Shown: piece by piece, positions 15,199 to 22,407 of the stretch
How the letters are laid out: every line of letters starts with the position of its first letter
Position numbering within the stretch: position 1 is the stretch's first letter
Assembly (NCBI GenBank): GCA_964422065.1
Contig: CAYQZW010000005.1
Span: 1-37,188 of the forward strand
DNA: 37,188 bases
Source: S141-55 sp964422065
Lineage (GTDB): Bacteria > Hydrothermota > Hydrothermia > WGAB01
Reading direction: 5' to 3'
Notes under the pieces: generated by a model
The model's database searches: none
The model's input: the letters and a program-made list of their open reading frames with translations, nothing else
What the model was told of the DNA's origin: nothing
Made by a program: the position numbers and the translations under genes

Positions 15199-15648
15199 TC
15201 AGTCCTTGTTGTCCTTGTGCGGGAACCGTTTGAGATCGATCTCCTCTTCTTCCCAGGTGATGATGCTGTGGAAAAAGGTCTGATCGCCTTCGTCCAGGCC
15301 TCGGGTCAACTCCGAGATGTGAACATTTTTGGCTTTGAACTCCTTGACAATGTAGTAGACGGCGTTTTCAGGCTCCGTATCTGCACCACAGGTGTAAATG
15401 TCCAGGGCCGCATACCCCACCTCCGGCCAGGTATGGACCGAGATATGGCTTTCCGAGATCACCACAACCCCGCTCACGCCGTTCGGCGGGAACCGATGGA
15501 AAGAGATGGCCCAGACCTTCGCGTTGGCAGCCTCGGCCCCTTTCACCAGGATCTGCTGGACCCGCTCAATGTTTCCAATGATCTCCGGGTCACAGCCCGA
15601 AGCCTCAACCACGTAATGATGGCCTTTGGTGTCGTATTTCAGTTCCAT
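15199..15648 (-). CDS. speD: S-adenosylmethionine decarboxylase proenzyme, bacterial type
   Basis: Makes decarboxylated S-adenosylmethionine, the aminopropyl donor for spermidine. The 149-residue proenzyme cleaves itself between Glu66 and Ser67 in VISESHISVHTWPE; Ser67 becomes the pyruvoyl cofactor. His72 and Cys88 (IYTCG) are the conserved processing and proton-donor residues. The protein is slightly longer than typical type 1b enzymes, with an acidic-then-basic tail. The ATG at 15648 follows GGAGGACGAAAAA; an upstream TTG at 15663 is rejected because the SD would be within the gene. No spermidine synthase (speE) is in the window. The ABC exporter pair lies 75 bases downstream on the same strand. 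Confidence 0.93.
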   Translation of the reverse strand: MELKYDTKGHHYVVEASGCDPEIIGNIERVQQILVKGAEAANAKVWAISFHRFPPNGVSGVVVISESHISVHTWPEVGYAALDIYTCGADTEPENAVYYIVKEFKAKNVHISELTRGLDEGDQTFFHSIITWEEEEIDLKRFPHKDNKD

Positions 15649-15753
15649 TTTTTCGTCCTCCAATGCCTTGAATTTCCCCCCGATGCCGTGGGGTCGTATT
15701 ATTTTACACCCGAAGCCAAGCCGGAGACCCTCATAGAGCCAGCGTTCTCCGTG

Positions 15754-15782
15754 TTGGGCCTGGTTGCAGAATCATGTACAAT
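15754..15782 (+). promoter_or_regulatory. Probable promoter for the fabG-like gene
   Basis: TTGGGC (15754-15759) and TACAAT (15777-15782, 5 of 6) are separated by 17 bases, followed by AAGGAGG at 15803-15809 and ATG at 15814. The -35 is weak. The intergenic space to the divergent speD start (15649-15753) also contains AT-rich GTAAAATAAT on the minus strand, a possible -10 for speD without a clear -35. Confidence 0.45.
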
Positions 15783-15813
15783 TGTCATGCTCTTCGGAAA
15801 ACAAGGAGGTTCT

Positions 15814-16548
15814 ATGCGATTTAAGGATCGTGTGGTGATCGTGACCGGGGCGACCTCGGGCATTGGCTGGGCTACGGTCCGGGCCTTTTTTGAGGAAGGG
15901 GCCCGCGTCGTCTTCGTCGCCCGGAATGAGGAACGACTGCGCGAACGCATGGAAACCCTGGGGGCACCAGAGCGGGTCCTGGGGTTTGCCCAAGACGTCC
16001 GAGATGCCGAAAAAGCCCAGAAGGCCGTGGAACAGGTCCTGGATCGGTGGGGCCGGGTGGATGTCCTCGTCAATAACGCCGGAGTAACCGTAGACCGGTT
16101 TGTCATGCGGTTGACCGAGTCGGAATGGGATCAGGTGCTGGAGACCAACCTCAAGGGGGCGTTTGTGTGGACCAAGACCGTGCTCCGCCCGATGCTCCGA
16201 CAGCGCCAGGGGGTCATCGTCAACGTGAGTTCTGTCGTGGGGTTCCTCGGGAACGCCGGGCAAGCCGCCTATAGCGCATCCAAGGCCGGCCTGATCGCGT
16301 TTACCCGGTCCGTCGCCCGAGAGGTCGGGAGCCGCCAGATCCGCGTCGTGGCCGTCGCACCCGGCTTCGTAGAAACCCCCATGACCGCCGGGCTCTCAGA
16401 GGAGATCCGAAAACGATACCTCGAACAAGTGGCACTCCAACGGTTTGCACAACCCGAAGAGATTGCCCGTGTCATCCTCTTCCTGGCGTCCGAGGATGCC
16501 GGCTACATCACCGGCCAGACCCTTGTGGTGGATGGGGGAATGATTTAA
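15814..16548 (+). CDS. 3-oxoacyl-ACP reductase-like SDR (FabG family)
   Basis: A 244-residue classical SDR with the FabG pattern: TGATSGIG (11-18), DV after the fourth strand (61-62), NNAG (87-90), Asn112, Ser140, Tyr153 and Lys157, and the C-terminal YITGQTLVVDGG segment. The family reduces 3-oxoacyl-ACP with NADPH in fatty-acid elongation. Since no other fab genes are near, another 3-oxo or hydroxy substrate is possible. The start at 15814 follows AAACAAGGAGGT, the same strong ribosome site used by the cyclase lipoprotein and porin-like genes. It is a single-gene unit that converges on the rmlC-like gene. Confidence 0.85.
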   Translation: MRFKDRVVIVTGATSGIGWATVRAFFEEGARVVFVARNEERLRERMETLGAPERVLGFAQDVRDAEKAQKAVEQVLDRWGRVDVLVNNAGVTVDRFVMRLTESEWDQVLETNLKGAFVWTKTVLRPMLRQRQGVIVNVSSVVGFLGNAGQAAYSASKAGLIAFTRSVAREVGSRQIRVVAVAPGFVETPMTAGLSEEIRKRYLEQVALQRFAQPEEIARVILFLASEDAGYITGQTLVVDGGMI

Positions 16549-16572
16549 CGACGATTGCGGCTGGACGGGACC

Positions 16573-17055
16573 CTACCGGTCCTTCCGCGTCCAATCGTAT
16601 GGAATGTCCCCATGGGCCGGACGACGCAGTTCGTCCGGGTCTTCATGTCGATAGGGCTCCGTGGGGATGTTCAGGACCAGCGCCTCCTCGGGCCCGACGT
16701 TCTTGAACCCGTGCCACACCATCGGCGGAATCTGGACCACCATCGGCTGATACTCGCTTAACAAGAACTCGTTAATGTGGCCACGGGTTGGACTTTCTGC
16801 ACGATCGTCGTAAAGGACCAGGAGCACCGCCCCCTTGATACAGACCAAATGGTCGGTCTGATGCCGATGGGCATGCCACGCTTTGATCACCCCAGGATAC
16901 GCCGTCGTCAGATAGACCTGACCAAACTGGCGAAAAAGGGGGTCATCCCGGCGCAGGATCTCTAAAAGCCGACCCCTGTCATCCAAGTGATAGCGGAGGA
17001 CCTTAACCTCCACCCCATGGATCCGTCGTTCTGGGTACACGTGTTCTCTGTCCAC
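16573..17055 (-). CDS. RmlC-like cupin, dTDP-4-dehydrorhamnose 3,5-epimerase family
   Basis: A 160-residue cupin that matches the RmlC family (PF00908) in its beta-strand pattern and ends. The region around AWHAHRHQTDHLV (about 60-72), VLYDDR and IPPMVWHGFKN places it in the short, thermophile/archaea-type subgroup rather than the standard 180-residue RmlC with GLH. The HAH pair also recalls dTDP-sugar 3,4-ketoisomerases, so epimerase versus isomerase is not settled. The start is GTG at 17055, preceded by AAAGGAG. It is the last gene of the long run and directly follows rmlA by 32 bases, so a dTDP-4-keto-6-deoxyhexose is the likely substrate (inference). No rmlB or rmlD is visible. Confidence 0.75.
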   Translation of the reverse strand: MDREHVYPERRIHGVEVKVLRYHLDDRGRLLEILRRDDPLFRQFGQVYLTTAYPGVIKAWHAHRHQTDHLVCIKGAVLLVLYDDRAESPTRGHINEFLLSEYQPMVVQIPPMVWHGFKNVGPEEALVLNIPTEPYRHEDPDELRRPAHGDIPYDWTRKDR

Positions 17056-17087
17056 GCTGTGCTCCTTTGGGCTGTGCCCCGTTTAGT

Positions 17088-18170
17088 TTATTCCAAGACG
17101 ATCTCAATGTCATCCCCGACCAGGAGTTTCAGGCTGGGCCGATCGGTGCCCGTGCCCTGGATCCGCGCCCGGTTCCCGATGAGCGAGTCGTGGATCTGGG
17201 CCGCCTGGACGGTGACACCGTCGAGGAGTACGGAGCCAACGATTTTGGCTTTCCGGATCCGGCAGCCTCCCCCAATACTCACGAACGGCCCAATTTCTGC
17301 GTCTTCCAGGTCCGCGTGTTCGCCGATGACTACAGGGCCGATGATCCGGACATTCCGGAGCCGGCTTTCGGGCGCGATGCGGACCGGGCCCTCAATCACG
17401 CTTCGCCCTTCCAAAGTGCCTGCGATATCCTGGCCTTCAAGGGTTTCTAAAACCCGCCGGTTGGCCAGCAAGAGGTCGTCTTTTTTCCCGGTATCCAGCC
17501 ACCAACCCTGGAGGGGCACGACCTCAATCCTTCCGCCGTGTTGCAGGAGCCGGCGGATGGCGTCGGTAATCTCGTACTCCCCACGCCAGGAGGGCTCCAG
17601 CCCCTCCACCATCTCCAAGATCTTTGGGGAGAAGAAGTAGACGCCCACCAGAGCCAAGGACGATGGCGGCTCCTGCGGTTTTTCCACCAGATCCACCAAT
17701 TGCCGGTGCTCGTCCAGGACCACCACGCCAAACTTCCGGGGGTCCTCCACTTCCTTGGCCAAGAGCAGGGCATCCAGGTTGTGTTCCAAGAACTGTTGTG
17801 CCAGACCTGACAACGTATCCTCCAACAAGTTGTCACCGAGGTACATCAAAAACGGGGTGTCGTCCAGGAACTCTGCGGCGGTTTTTACGGCATGGGCCAA
17901 TCCCAAAGGTTCGGGTTGCAAGATAAAGGTGAAGGTCAAACGCCATGGGTTGGGCTCCAAGGCCTGGCGGATTTGGTCCCCGGTCTCGGGCGAGAGAATG
18001 ACTCCGACTTCCTGGATCCCGATGGCCGCGATCTGGTCCAAGACGTAATGGAGGATCGGGCGATTTGCCACGGGCACCAGTTGTTTGGGCAACGTATAGG
18101 TCAGGGGCCGGAGCCGGGTTCCACGGCCGCCTGCCAACACTAACGCCTTGAGAGTCGCTCGCGGTACCAT
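17088..18170 (-). CDS. rmlA: Glucose-1-phosphate thymidylyltransferase, long form
   Basis: Makes dTDP-glucose from glucose-1-phosphate and dTTP. The 360-residue protein begins with the nucleotidyltransferase signature LVLAGGRGTRLRPLT (about 10-24) and the PKQLVP segment, followed by LGDNLL and EKPQEP motifs. After about residue 240 it has a left-handed beta-helix tail with hexapeptide-like repeats (EDAEIGPFVSIG...), which defines the long form found in StrD-like and archaeal enzymes, compared with about 290 residues for the short RmlA. ATG at 18170 overlaps the end of the epimerase gene by 31 bases and lacks a good ribosome site, so translation probably depends on coupling. Confidence 0.88.
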   Translation of the reverse strand: MVPRATLKALVLAGGRGTRLRPLTYTLPKQLVPVANRPILHYVLDQIAAIGIQEVGVILSPETGDQIRQALEPNPWRLTFTFILQPEPLGLAHAVKTAAEFLDDTPFLMYLGDNLLEDTLSGLAQQFLEHNLDALLLAKEVEDPRKFGVVVLDEHRQLVDLVEKPQEPPSSLALVGVYFFSPKILEMVEGLEPSWRGEYEITDAIRRLLQHGGRIEVVPLQGWWLDTGKKDDLLLANRRVLETLEGQDIAGTLEGRSVIEGPVRIAPESRLRNVRIIGPVVIGEHADLEDAEIGPFVSIGGGCRIRKAKIVGSVLLDGVTVQAAQIHDSLIGNRARIQGTGTDRPSLKLLVGDDIEIVLE

Positions 18171-19192
18171 GCTACGGTCCGACGTAACCCCTCTTCAAAG
18201 GATACTTGGGGTTCATAGCCCAGGTCTGACCGGGCGCGTTCAATGGAGGCCAGAGAATGCTTGATGTCGCCCTTTCGGGGGGGTAGATACGTGGCTTCGA
18301 TCTGGGTGTCCGGCAAGAGATGCCGGAGGATCTCGATGAGTTCGTTCAGGCTCACCCGGAGACCCGTGGCGATGTTGTAGACCTTGCCATCCACCTCAGG
18401 CCGAATCAGGGCCAGAAGGTTGCCGTAGACCACGTTGGAGACATAGGTGAAATCCCGGGATTGGGTTCCATCCCCGTAGACCGGCAGAGGTCTATCCTGC
18501 AAGGCGTAGGTGATGAATTTGGGAATGACCGCGGCATATTGTGAGGTGGGGTCCTGCCGTGGGCCAAAGACGTTGAAGTACCGTAAGATGACTGTGGAGA
18601 GCCCGTGGAGATGGGCATAGACCCGACAGTAGTACTCCCCAGTAAGTTTGGAGACCGCATACGGCGACAACGGGGAAGGGGGCATCTCTTCGTGTTTCGG
18701 TAGGGTCGGGGTATCGCCATAAACGGAGGAGGACGACGCAAAGACCACCCGCTGTACGCCCTGTGCCTTTGCCAGTTCCAGGAGGGTCAGTGTGCCGTGG
18801 ACATTGATCGAGTCTGTGTCCAGTGGCCGTTCTACCGATTTCTGAACCGAAGGCAGTGCCGCCTGATGGAGCACGTGGTGCACGCCGTTCAGGAGGTCCC
18901 TCATCCGGTCTTGATCCCGGATGTCTACCTCGTGGATTTCCACCCGAATCCCGTGACGGGCAAGGTCCGAAGGATCATAGGAGGCCAGAACATCCTCAAG
19001 GTTTTCCCGCTTGCCCGTCAGGAAGTTATCCACGACGTGGATTTCCAGGTGGTCAAAGCCGATGGCCTGTTGGATTTCAGGAGTCAGGGGAGAAGTGCCC
19101 AGACCGATACGGATGAGTTCGTCCAGGAGGTGGGACCCGATAAACCCCGCGCCACCGGTCAGTAGGACTTTCCAGGTGTTCGGATTACTCAT
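18140..19192 (-). CDS. UDP-sugar 4-epimerase-type NAD-dependent epimerase (WbpP/TviC-like)
   Basis: A 350-residue extended SDR. It has GGAGFIGS (13-20), the VVDNFLTG strand that binds NAD adenine ribose, a Ser-rich SSSSVYGD (153-160) and active-site Tyr178-x3-Lys182. SSVYG rather than TDEVYG argues for an epimerase, not an RmlB dehydratase. The sequence around PSPLSPYAVSKLTGEYY and RYFNVFGPRQDP is typical of UDP-GlcNAc/GalNAc 4-epimerases such as WbpP. The ATG at 19192 follows AAAGGAGG; 40 upstream codons are rejected because they run inside gmhA. It overlaps gmhA by 8 bases and rmlA by 31. Confidence 0.85.
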   Translation of the reverse strand: MSNPNTWKVLLTGGAGFIGSHLLDELIRIGLGTSPLTPEIQQAIGFDHLEIHVVDNFLTGKRENLEDVLASYDPSDLARHGIRVEIHEVDIRDQDRMRDLLNGVHHVLHQAALPSVQKSVERPLDTDSINVHGTLTLLELAKAQGVQRVVFASSSSVYGDTPTLPKHEEMPPSPLSPYAVSKLTGEYYCRVYAHLHGLSTVILRYFNVFGPRQDPTSQYAAVIPKFITYALQDRPLPVYGDGTQSRDFTYVSNVVYGNLLALIRPEVDGKVYNIATGLRVSLNELIEILRHLLPDTQIEATYLPPRKGDIKHSLASIERARSDLGYEPQVSFEEGLRRTVAWYRERLSRR

Positions 19193-19790
19193 GACGGTCC
19201 TCCTTTGGGAACTGAGCCTCCAGGAATTCACACCAGAGGTGTGCAATGACCAGGGTTGCCTCCTGGATCCGTGCCGGGTCCTCCGAAGGGATCTGGATGC
19301 AGTGATCGACACGCTGGCACAGAGGTATGCCGTGGATCCCCGTGATGGCCAGGCGTTTCAGGCCCAGCCGCTGGGCCGTTTCGACGGCCCGGAGGACATT
19401 GAGGGATCGGCCGCTGGTCGAGAGGGCGAGGACGACGTCGCCCGGCATGGCCAGGGCTTCCAGTTGGCGAGAGAAGACCTGGTCATAGCCAAAGTCGTTG
19501 GCAATGGCGGTCATCGAAGCGGGGTTGACCGTGAGTGCAATCGCGGGCAATGGGCGATGGTCGGTCCGGAACCGGCCGACCAGTTCCGCGGCAATATGCG
19601 CGGCCTGGGCCGCGCTCCCGCCGTTCCCAAACAAGAAAATGCGATGCCCTGAGGCTAAGGCCTCGGCAAGGATCTGGGCTCCTTGGTCCAGATCCGTGGC
19701 CAGGGCTCCCAGGTCCTGGATGACCCTCTGGACCTCCTGGAGCCGGGACCCCCACCAGTCCATAGGGGAACGGTCTTCCTCTCTCTCCAT
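19185..19790 (-). CDS. gmhA: Sedoheptulose-7-phosphate (phosphoheptose) isomerase
   Basis: Converts sedoheptulose 7-phosphate to glycero-manno-heptose 7-phosphate, the first step to nucleotide-activated heptose for LPS or S-layer glycans. The 201-residue SIS-domain protein has the phosphate loop GNGGSAAQAAH (55-65), STSGRS (124-129), and zinc/catalytic residues His65, Glu69, Gln176 and His184 at the spacing seen in GmhA. This distinguishes it from other SIS proteins such as DiaA, which lack the full set. ATG at 19790 follows AAAGGAG. No other heptose genes (hldE, gmhB, hldD) are in the window. It is between the NusG paralogue (12 bases before) and the epimerase. Confidence 0.85.
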   Translation of the reverse strand: MEREEDRSPMDWWGSRLQEVQRVIQDLGALATDLDQGAQILAEALASGHRIFLFGNGGSAAQAAHIAAELVGRFRTDHRPLPAIALTVNPASMTAIANDFGYDQVFSRQLEALAMPGDVVLALSTSGRSLNVLRAVETAQRLGLKRLAITGIHGIPLCQRVDHCIQIPSEDPARIQEATLVIAHLWCEFLEAQFPKEDRHE

Positions 19791-19802
19791 TTCATACTCC
19801 TT

Positions 19803-20318
19803 TCAGCACACTTTAATCCATTCCGGCTCTACGGCTACACTGACCGACTGTCCCAGCAAATGGATATTCACGATAAAGTGTAAGGTCTCCCGATCCAGAC
19901 GTCGAACCACACCCCGAGCTCCGCGGAACGGGCCCCGGGTGATGACCACACACTGGCCGGGGATCAACCGGGGGTGGGAGATCAGTTGGTCACGGTACTC
20001 GCTTTCCACCAGGATCCGGAGAGACTCAATTTCGTCTTCGGGCACCTCGAGCGGCCACCCGTTTTTGGAAAGCACGTAAACGACCCCGGGCAGATCGAGT
20101 GCGAAATAGAGTTCCGGTGATTTGGGTTCAACGCGAACAAAGAGATAGGATCGAAAGAGAGGGACCTCGACCAGGCATCGCCGCTGGAACCGGAGGTCCA
20201 GGCTCCACCGGGTCGGTAAAAAGACTTCGCATCCCCGCCGTTCCAGGATCTCGCGCACCTTGAACTCATGGAACGGCCGGGTATAGAGGGCCATCCAGTA
20301 CCGCGTGCTCTTCGTCAT
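19803..20318 (-). CDS. NusG-family transcription elongation paralogue (NusG/RfaH/LoaP type)
   Basis: A 171-residue protein with an NGN domain (about 5-105, starting with the WMALYTRPFHEFKVREIL signature and a VPLFRSYLFVRV strand) and a C-terminal KOW motif (about 118-145: PGQCVVITRGPFRGARGVV). NusG proteins bind the RNA polymerase clamp and increase processivity. The true nusG normally sits by secE and ribosomal protein genes; this copy heads surface-sugar genes, as RfaH, UpxY and LoaP paralogues do, so a specialised role is likely (inference). The ATG overlaps the mnmE stop (ATGA). It could act on the distal part of its own long transcript; I found no obvious ops-like site. Confidence 0.82.
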   Translation of the reverse strand: MTKSTRYWMALYTRPFHEFKVREILERRGCEVFLPTRWSLDLRFQRRCLVEVPLFRSYLFVRVEPKSPELYFALDLPGVVYVLSKNGWPLEVPEDEIESLRILVESEYRDQLISHPRLIPGQCVVITRGPFRGARGVVRRLDRETLHFIVNIHLLGQSVSVAVEPEWIKVC

Positions 20319-21801
20319 TTGCCTATGCAGAAGTTCGCGAAGATCGACCTCAGGATCTTCTCAGGAATGTCTCCGTAGCCGATGAGTTCCTGGAGACGCT
20401 GGTACGCACTGCGCAGATGGAACGCTACGATCTCCAATCCCAGGGTTCCTAAGGTCTTTTGAGCATCTTTGAGATCCTGGAGTGCCGATTGGAGGAGGTG
20501 GACCTCTCGGGCAGAGAGGGCAAAGGCCGCCTCGCCGACCNNNNNNNNNNNNNNNNNNNNNNNNNNNNNNNNNNNNNNNNNNNNNNNNNNNNNNNNNNNN
20601 NNNNNNNNNNNNNNNNNNNNNNNNNNNNNNNNNNNNNNNNCGATTGGAGGAGGTGGACCTCTCGGGCAGAGAGGGCAAAGGCCGCCTCGCCGACCCGCCC
20701 TTGAATCTCTTTCTGGATCCGGCGCTGCAGCGCCTCCATGCCTTCCCCGGTTTTGGCCGAGACCTGAAGGTCGGCCTCAGGGAGGCGCCGGCGGTCAGCC
20801 GGCGACAGCAGATCCACCTTGTTCCAGAGTTTGAGGATGGGCAGGGAGACGTCCGGCAGGTCCGGCACGATCTCCGGCTGGGTCGCGTCCAGGACCAGAA
20901 GCCCGAGATCTACCTCTTCTGCGGTCTTCCGGGTCCGCTCCACGCCCAGGAGTTCCACCTGGTCCTGGGTTTCTCGGAGCCCGGCGGTGTCATAAAAGAC
21001 GACGGGAACCCCTTCGATCACGGTCTCTTCGGTGATGACATCCCGTGTGGTTCCCGGGATTTCGGTGACGATGGCCCGGTCTTTGCCGACCAGGCGATTG
21101 AAGAGGGTGGACTTCCCGGCGTTTGGCGGGCCAAAGATGGCGATTCGGTACCCTCGGAAATAGAGATGGCCCCGCTTCCCGGATTGGATCAAGGCTTCCA
21201 GTTCCTGCATAAGTTGCTGGAGTCGCTGTCGGACCCAGGAGGGATCCAAGGGCGGGACATCCTCTTCAAAGTCAATCCGTGCTTCGATCTCCACGATGAG
21301 GGCCATCAGGTGCTCGCCGAACTCACTGATCTGATGGGAGACCTGGCCCTGGAGGCGCCGGAAGGCATGGCGGACCGCGGCCTTGGTCCGGGCCTGCACC
21401 AGGTCAAGGATCGCCTGGGCCTGCACGAGGTCCACCTTTCGATTTAAGAACGCCCGTTCGGTGAATTCCCCGGGCCTGGCGAGACGTGCACCGGCACGGA
21501 TCACCGCGTCCAGGATCAGGTTGGGGACCACACGTCCACCATGGCACGAGATCTCGACGACATCCTCGCCGGTGTAGGAATGGGGCGCACGAAAGATGGT
21601 CACCAAGACCTCGTCCAGCGGCTGATGGTCGTCAGGGTCCAGGATTTTGCCGTAGTGAACGGTATAGCCTTCGGCGCGGGTGGGGTCGGTCGGGCCCCGA
21701 AAGAGACGACGAAGGATGGCGAAACTCTCAGGACCGGAGATGCGAATGACGGCAATCCCCCCCACCCCTGCCGGCGTCGCAATCGCCGCGATGGTGTCCA
21801 T
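20315..21801 (-). CDS. mnmE: tRNA modification GTPase MnmE (interrupted only by a scaffold gap)
   Basis: With MnmG it makes the cmnm5/nm5 modification of U34 in tRNA. Visible parts are the N-terminal folate-binding domain (1-120), the helical domain, and the G domain with P-loop GPPNAGKST (224-232), GTTRD (250-254), DTAG (271-274) and NKVD (327-330). The coding frame is broken by 100 N at 20541-20640, flanked by an exact 55-base duplication. Removing the Ns and one copy restores a frame of 1332 bases, 443 residues, ending in the canonical C-terminus FCIGK, whose Cys is required for function. The gene is therefore intact. Start ATG shares one base with the jag stop; its stop overlaps the NusG paralogue start. 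Confidence 0.93.
20486..20695. other. Scaffold gap (100 N) flanked by an exact 55-base duplication
   Basis: The 55 bases at 20486-20540 are identical to 20641-20695, immediately left and right of the N run at 20541-20640. Merging the copies keeps the mnmE frame open to its conserved end. The duplication is an assembly artefact, not a biological repeat or target-site duplication: contig ends in a k=55 de Bruijn graph overlap by exactly 55 bases. Confidence 0.95.
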
Positions 21802-22406
21802 CAGTTCGAGGTCTGGGGTGCGATGACCAGGACCTTCTGGTCTCCTCGACCAACGGTGTACGTACGGATCCCCTTCTCTTTCTTCAAAGCATTTCGGACC
21901 AGGCGACTCTCACGAAGGGTCAACGGATCCATCCGCATCTCTCGGCCCGTTTCCCGGACCCGTCTGGCAATGGCCAAGGCCTTGTTGATCAGGAACTGAC
22001 GTTTCCGTTCTTTGTAGCCGGAAACGTCCACTTCAACGGTAATGTCCGGCAACTTCCTGCGAATGATGAGGTTCAAAAGATAATCCAGGGCTTCTAAGGT
22101 TTTGCCCCCTTTCCCAATCAGGATGGAATCAAAGTTTCGGGTCCGAATGTCCACATAGTACTTGGTTCGCTTTGGCATGACTTCGATCTCGACCTTGCCG
22201 CCCAGTTTCTCGAAGAATTCGGTCACGACCTGTTCGATCGTTTCCAGTTCCGGGATTTCGGTATACAGACGCACCAACGCAGGGCCACCGGAAGAACCAT
22301 CACGAACGACTTCATAGACCGCGTCTGAGGGGTCAATTTCTGCACGCTGGATGGCTTTTTCGAGGGCTTCTTCGACGGTCCGGCCTCTTTCTTCGATGTA
22401 CCGCAT
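21801..22406 (-). CDS. jag: RNA-binding protein Jag/KhpB (Jag-N, KH and R3H domains)
   Basis: A 201-residue protein with a Jag-N domain (about 1-50, starting RYIEERGRTVEEALEKA), a KH domain with the GKGGKTLEAL loop (about 98-107), and an R3H domain (about 140-200). Jag/KhpB binds RNA, in Firmicutes together with KhpA, and is often encoded right after yidC (spoIIIJ), as here. A function in regulating cell-envelope or cell-division mRNAs is known in some bacteria. It is translated from ATG at 22406, one base after the yidC stop, and its own stop overlaps the mnmE start (TGATG). Confidence 0.9.
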   Translation of the reverse strand: MRYIEERGRTVEEALEKAIQRAEIDPSDAVYEVVRDGSSGGPALVRLYTEIPELETIEQVVTEFFEKLGGKVEIEVMPKRTKYYVDIRTRNFDSILIGKGGKTLEALDYLLNLIIRRKLPDITVEVDVSGYKERKRQFLINKALAIARRVRETGREMRMDPLTLRESRLVRNALKKEKGIRTYTVGRGDQKVLVIAPQTSN

Positions 22407-22407
22407 G

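Noticed and set aside
20486..20695. Direct repeat of 55 bases as a possible transposon target duplication or gene duplication
   Set aside because: It flanks an N run exactly and merging the copies repairs mnmE, so it is an assembly artefact.
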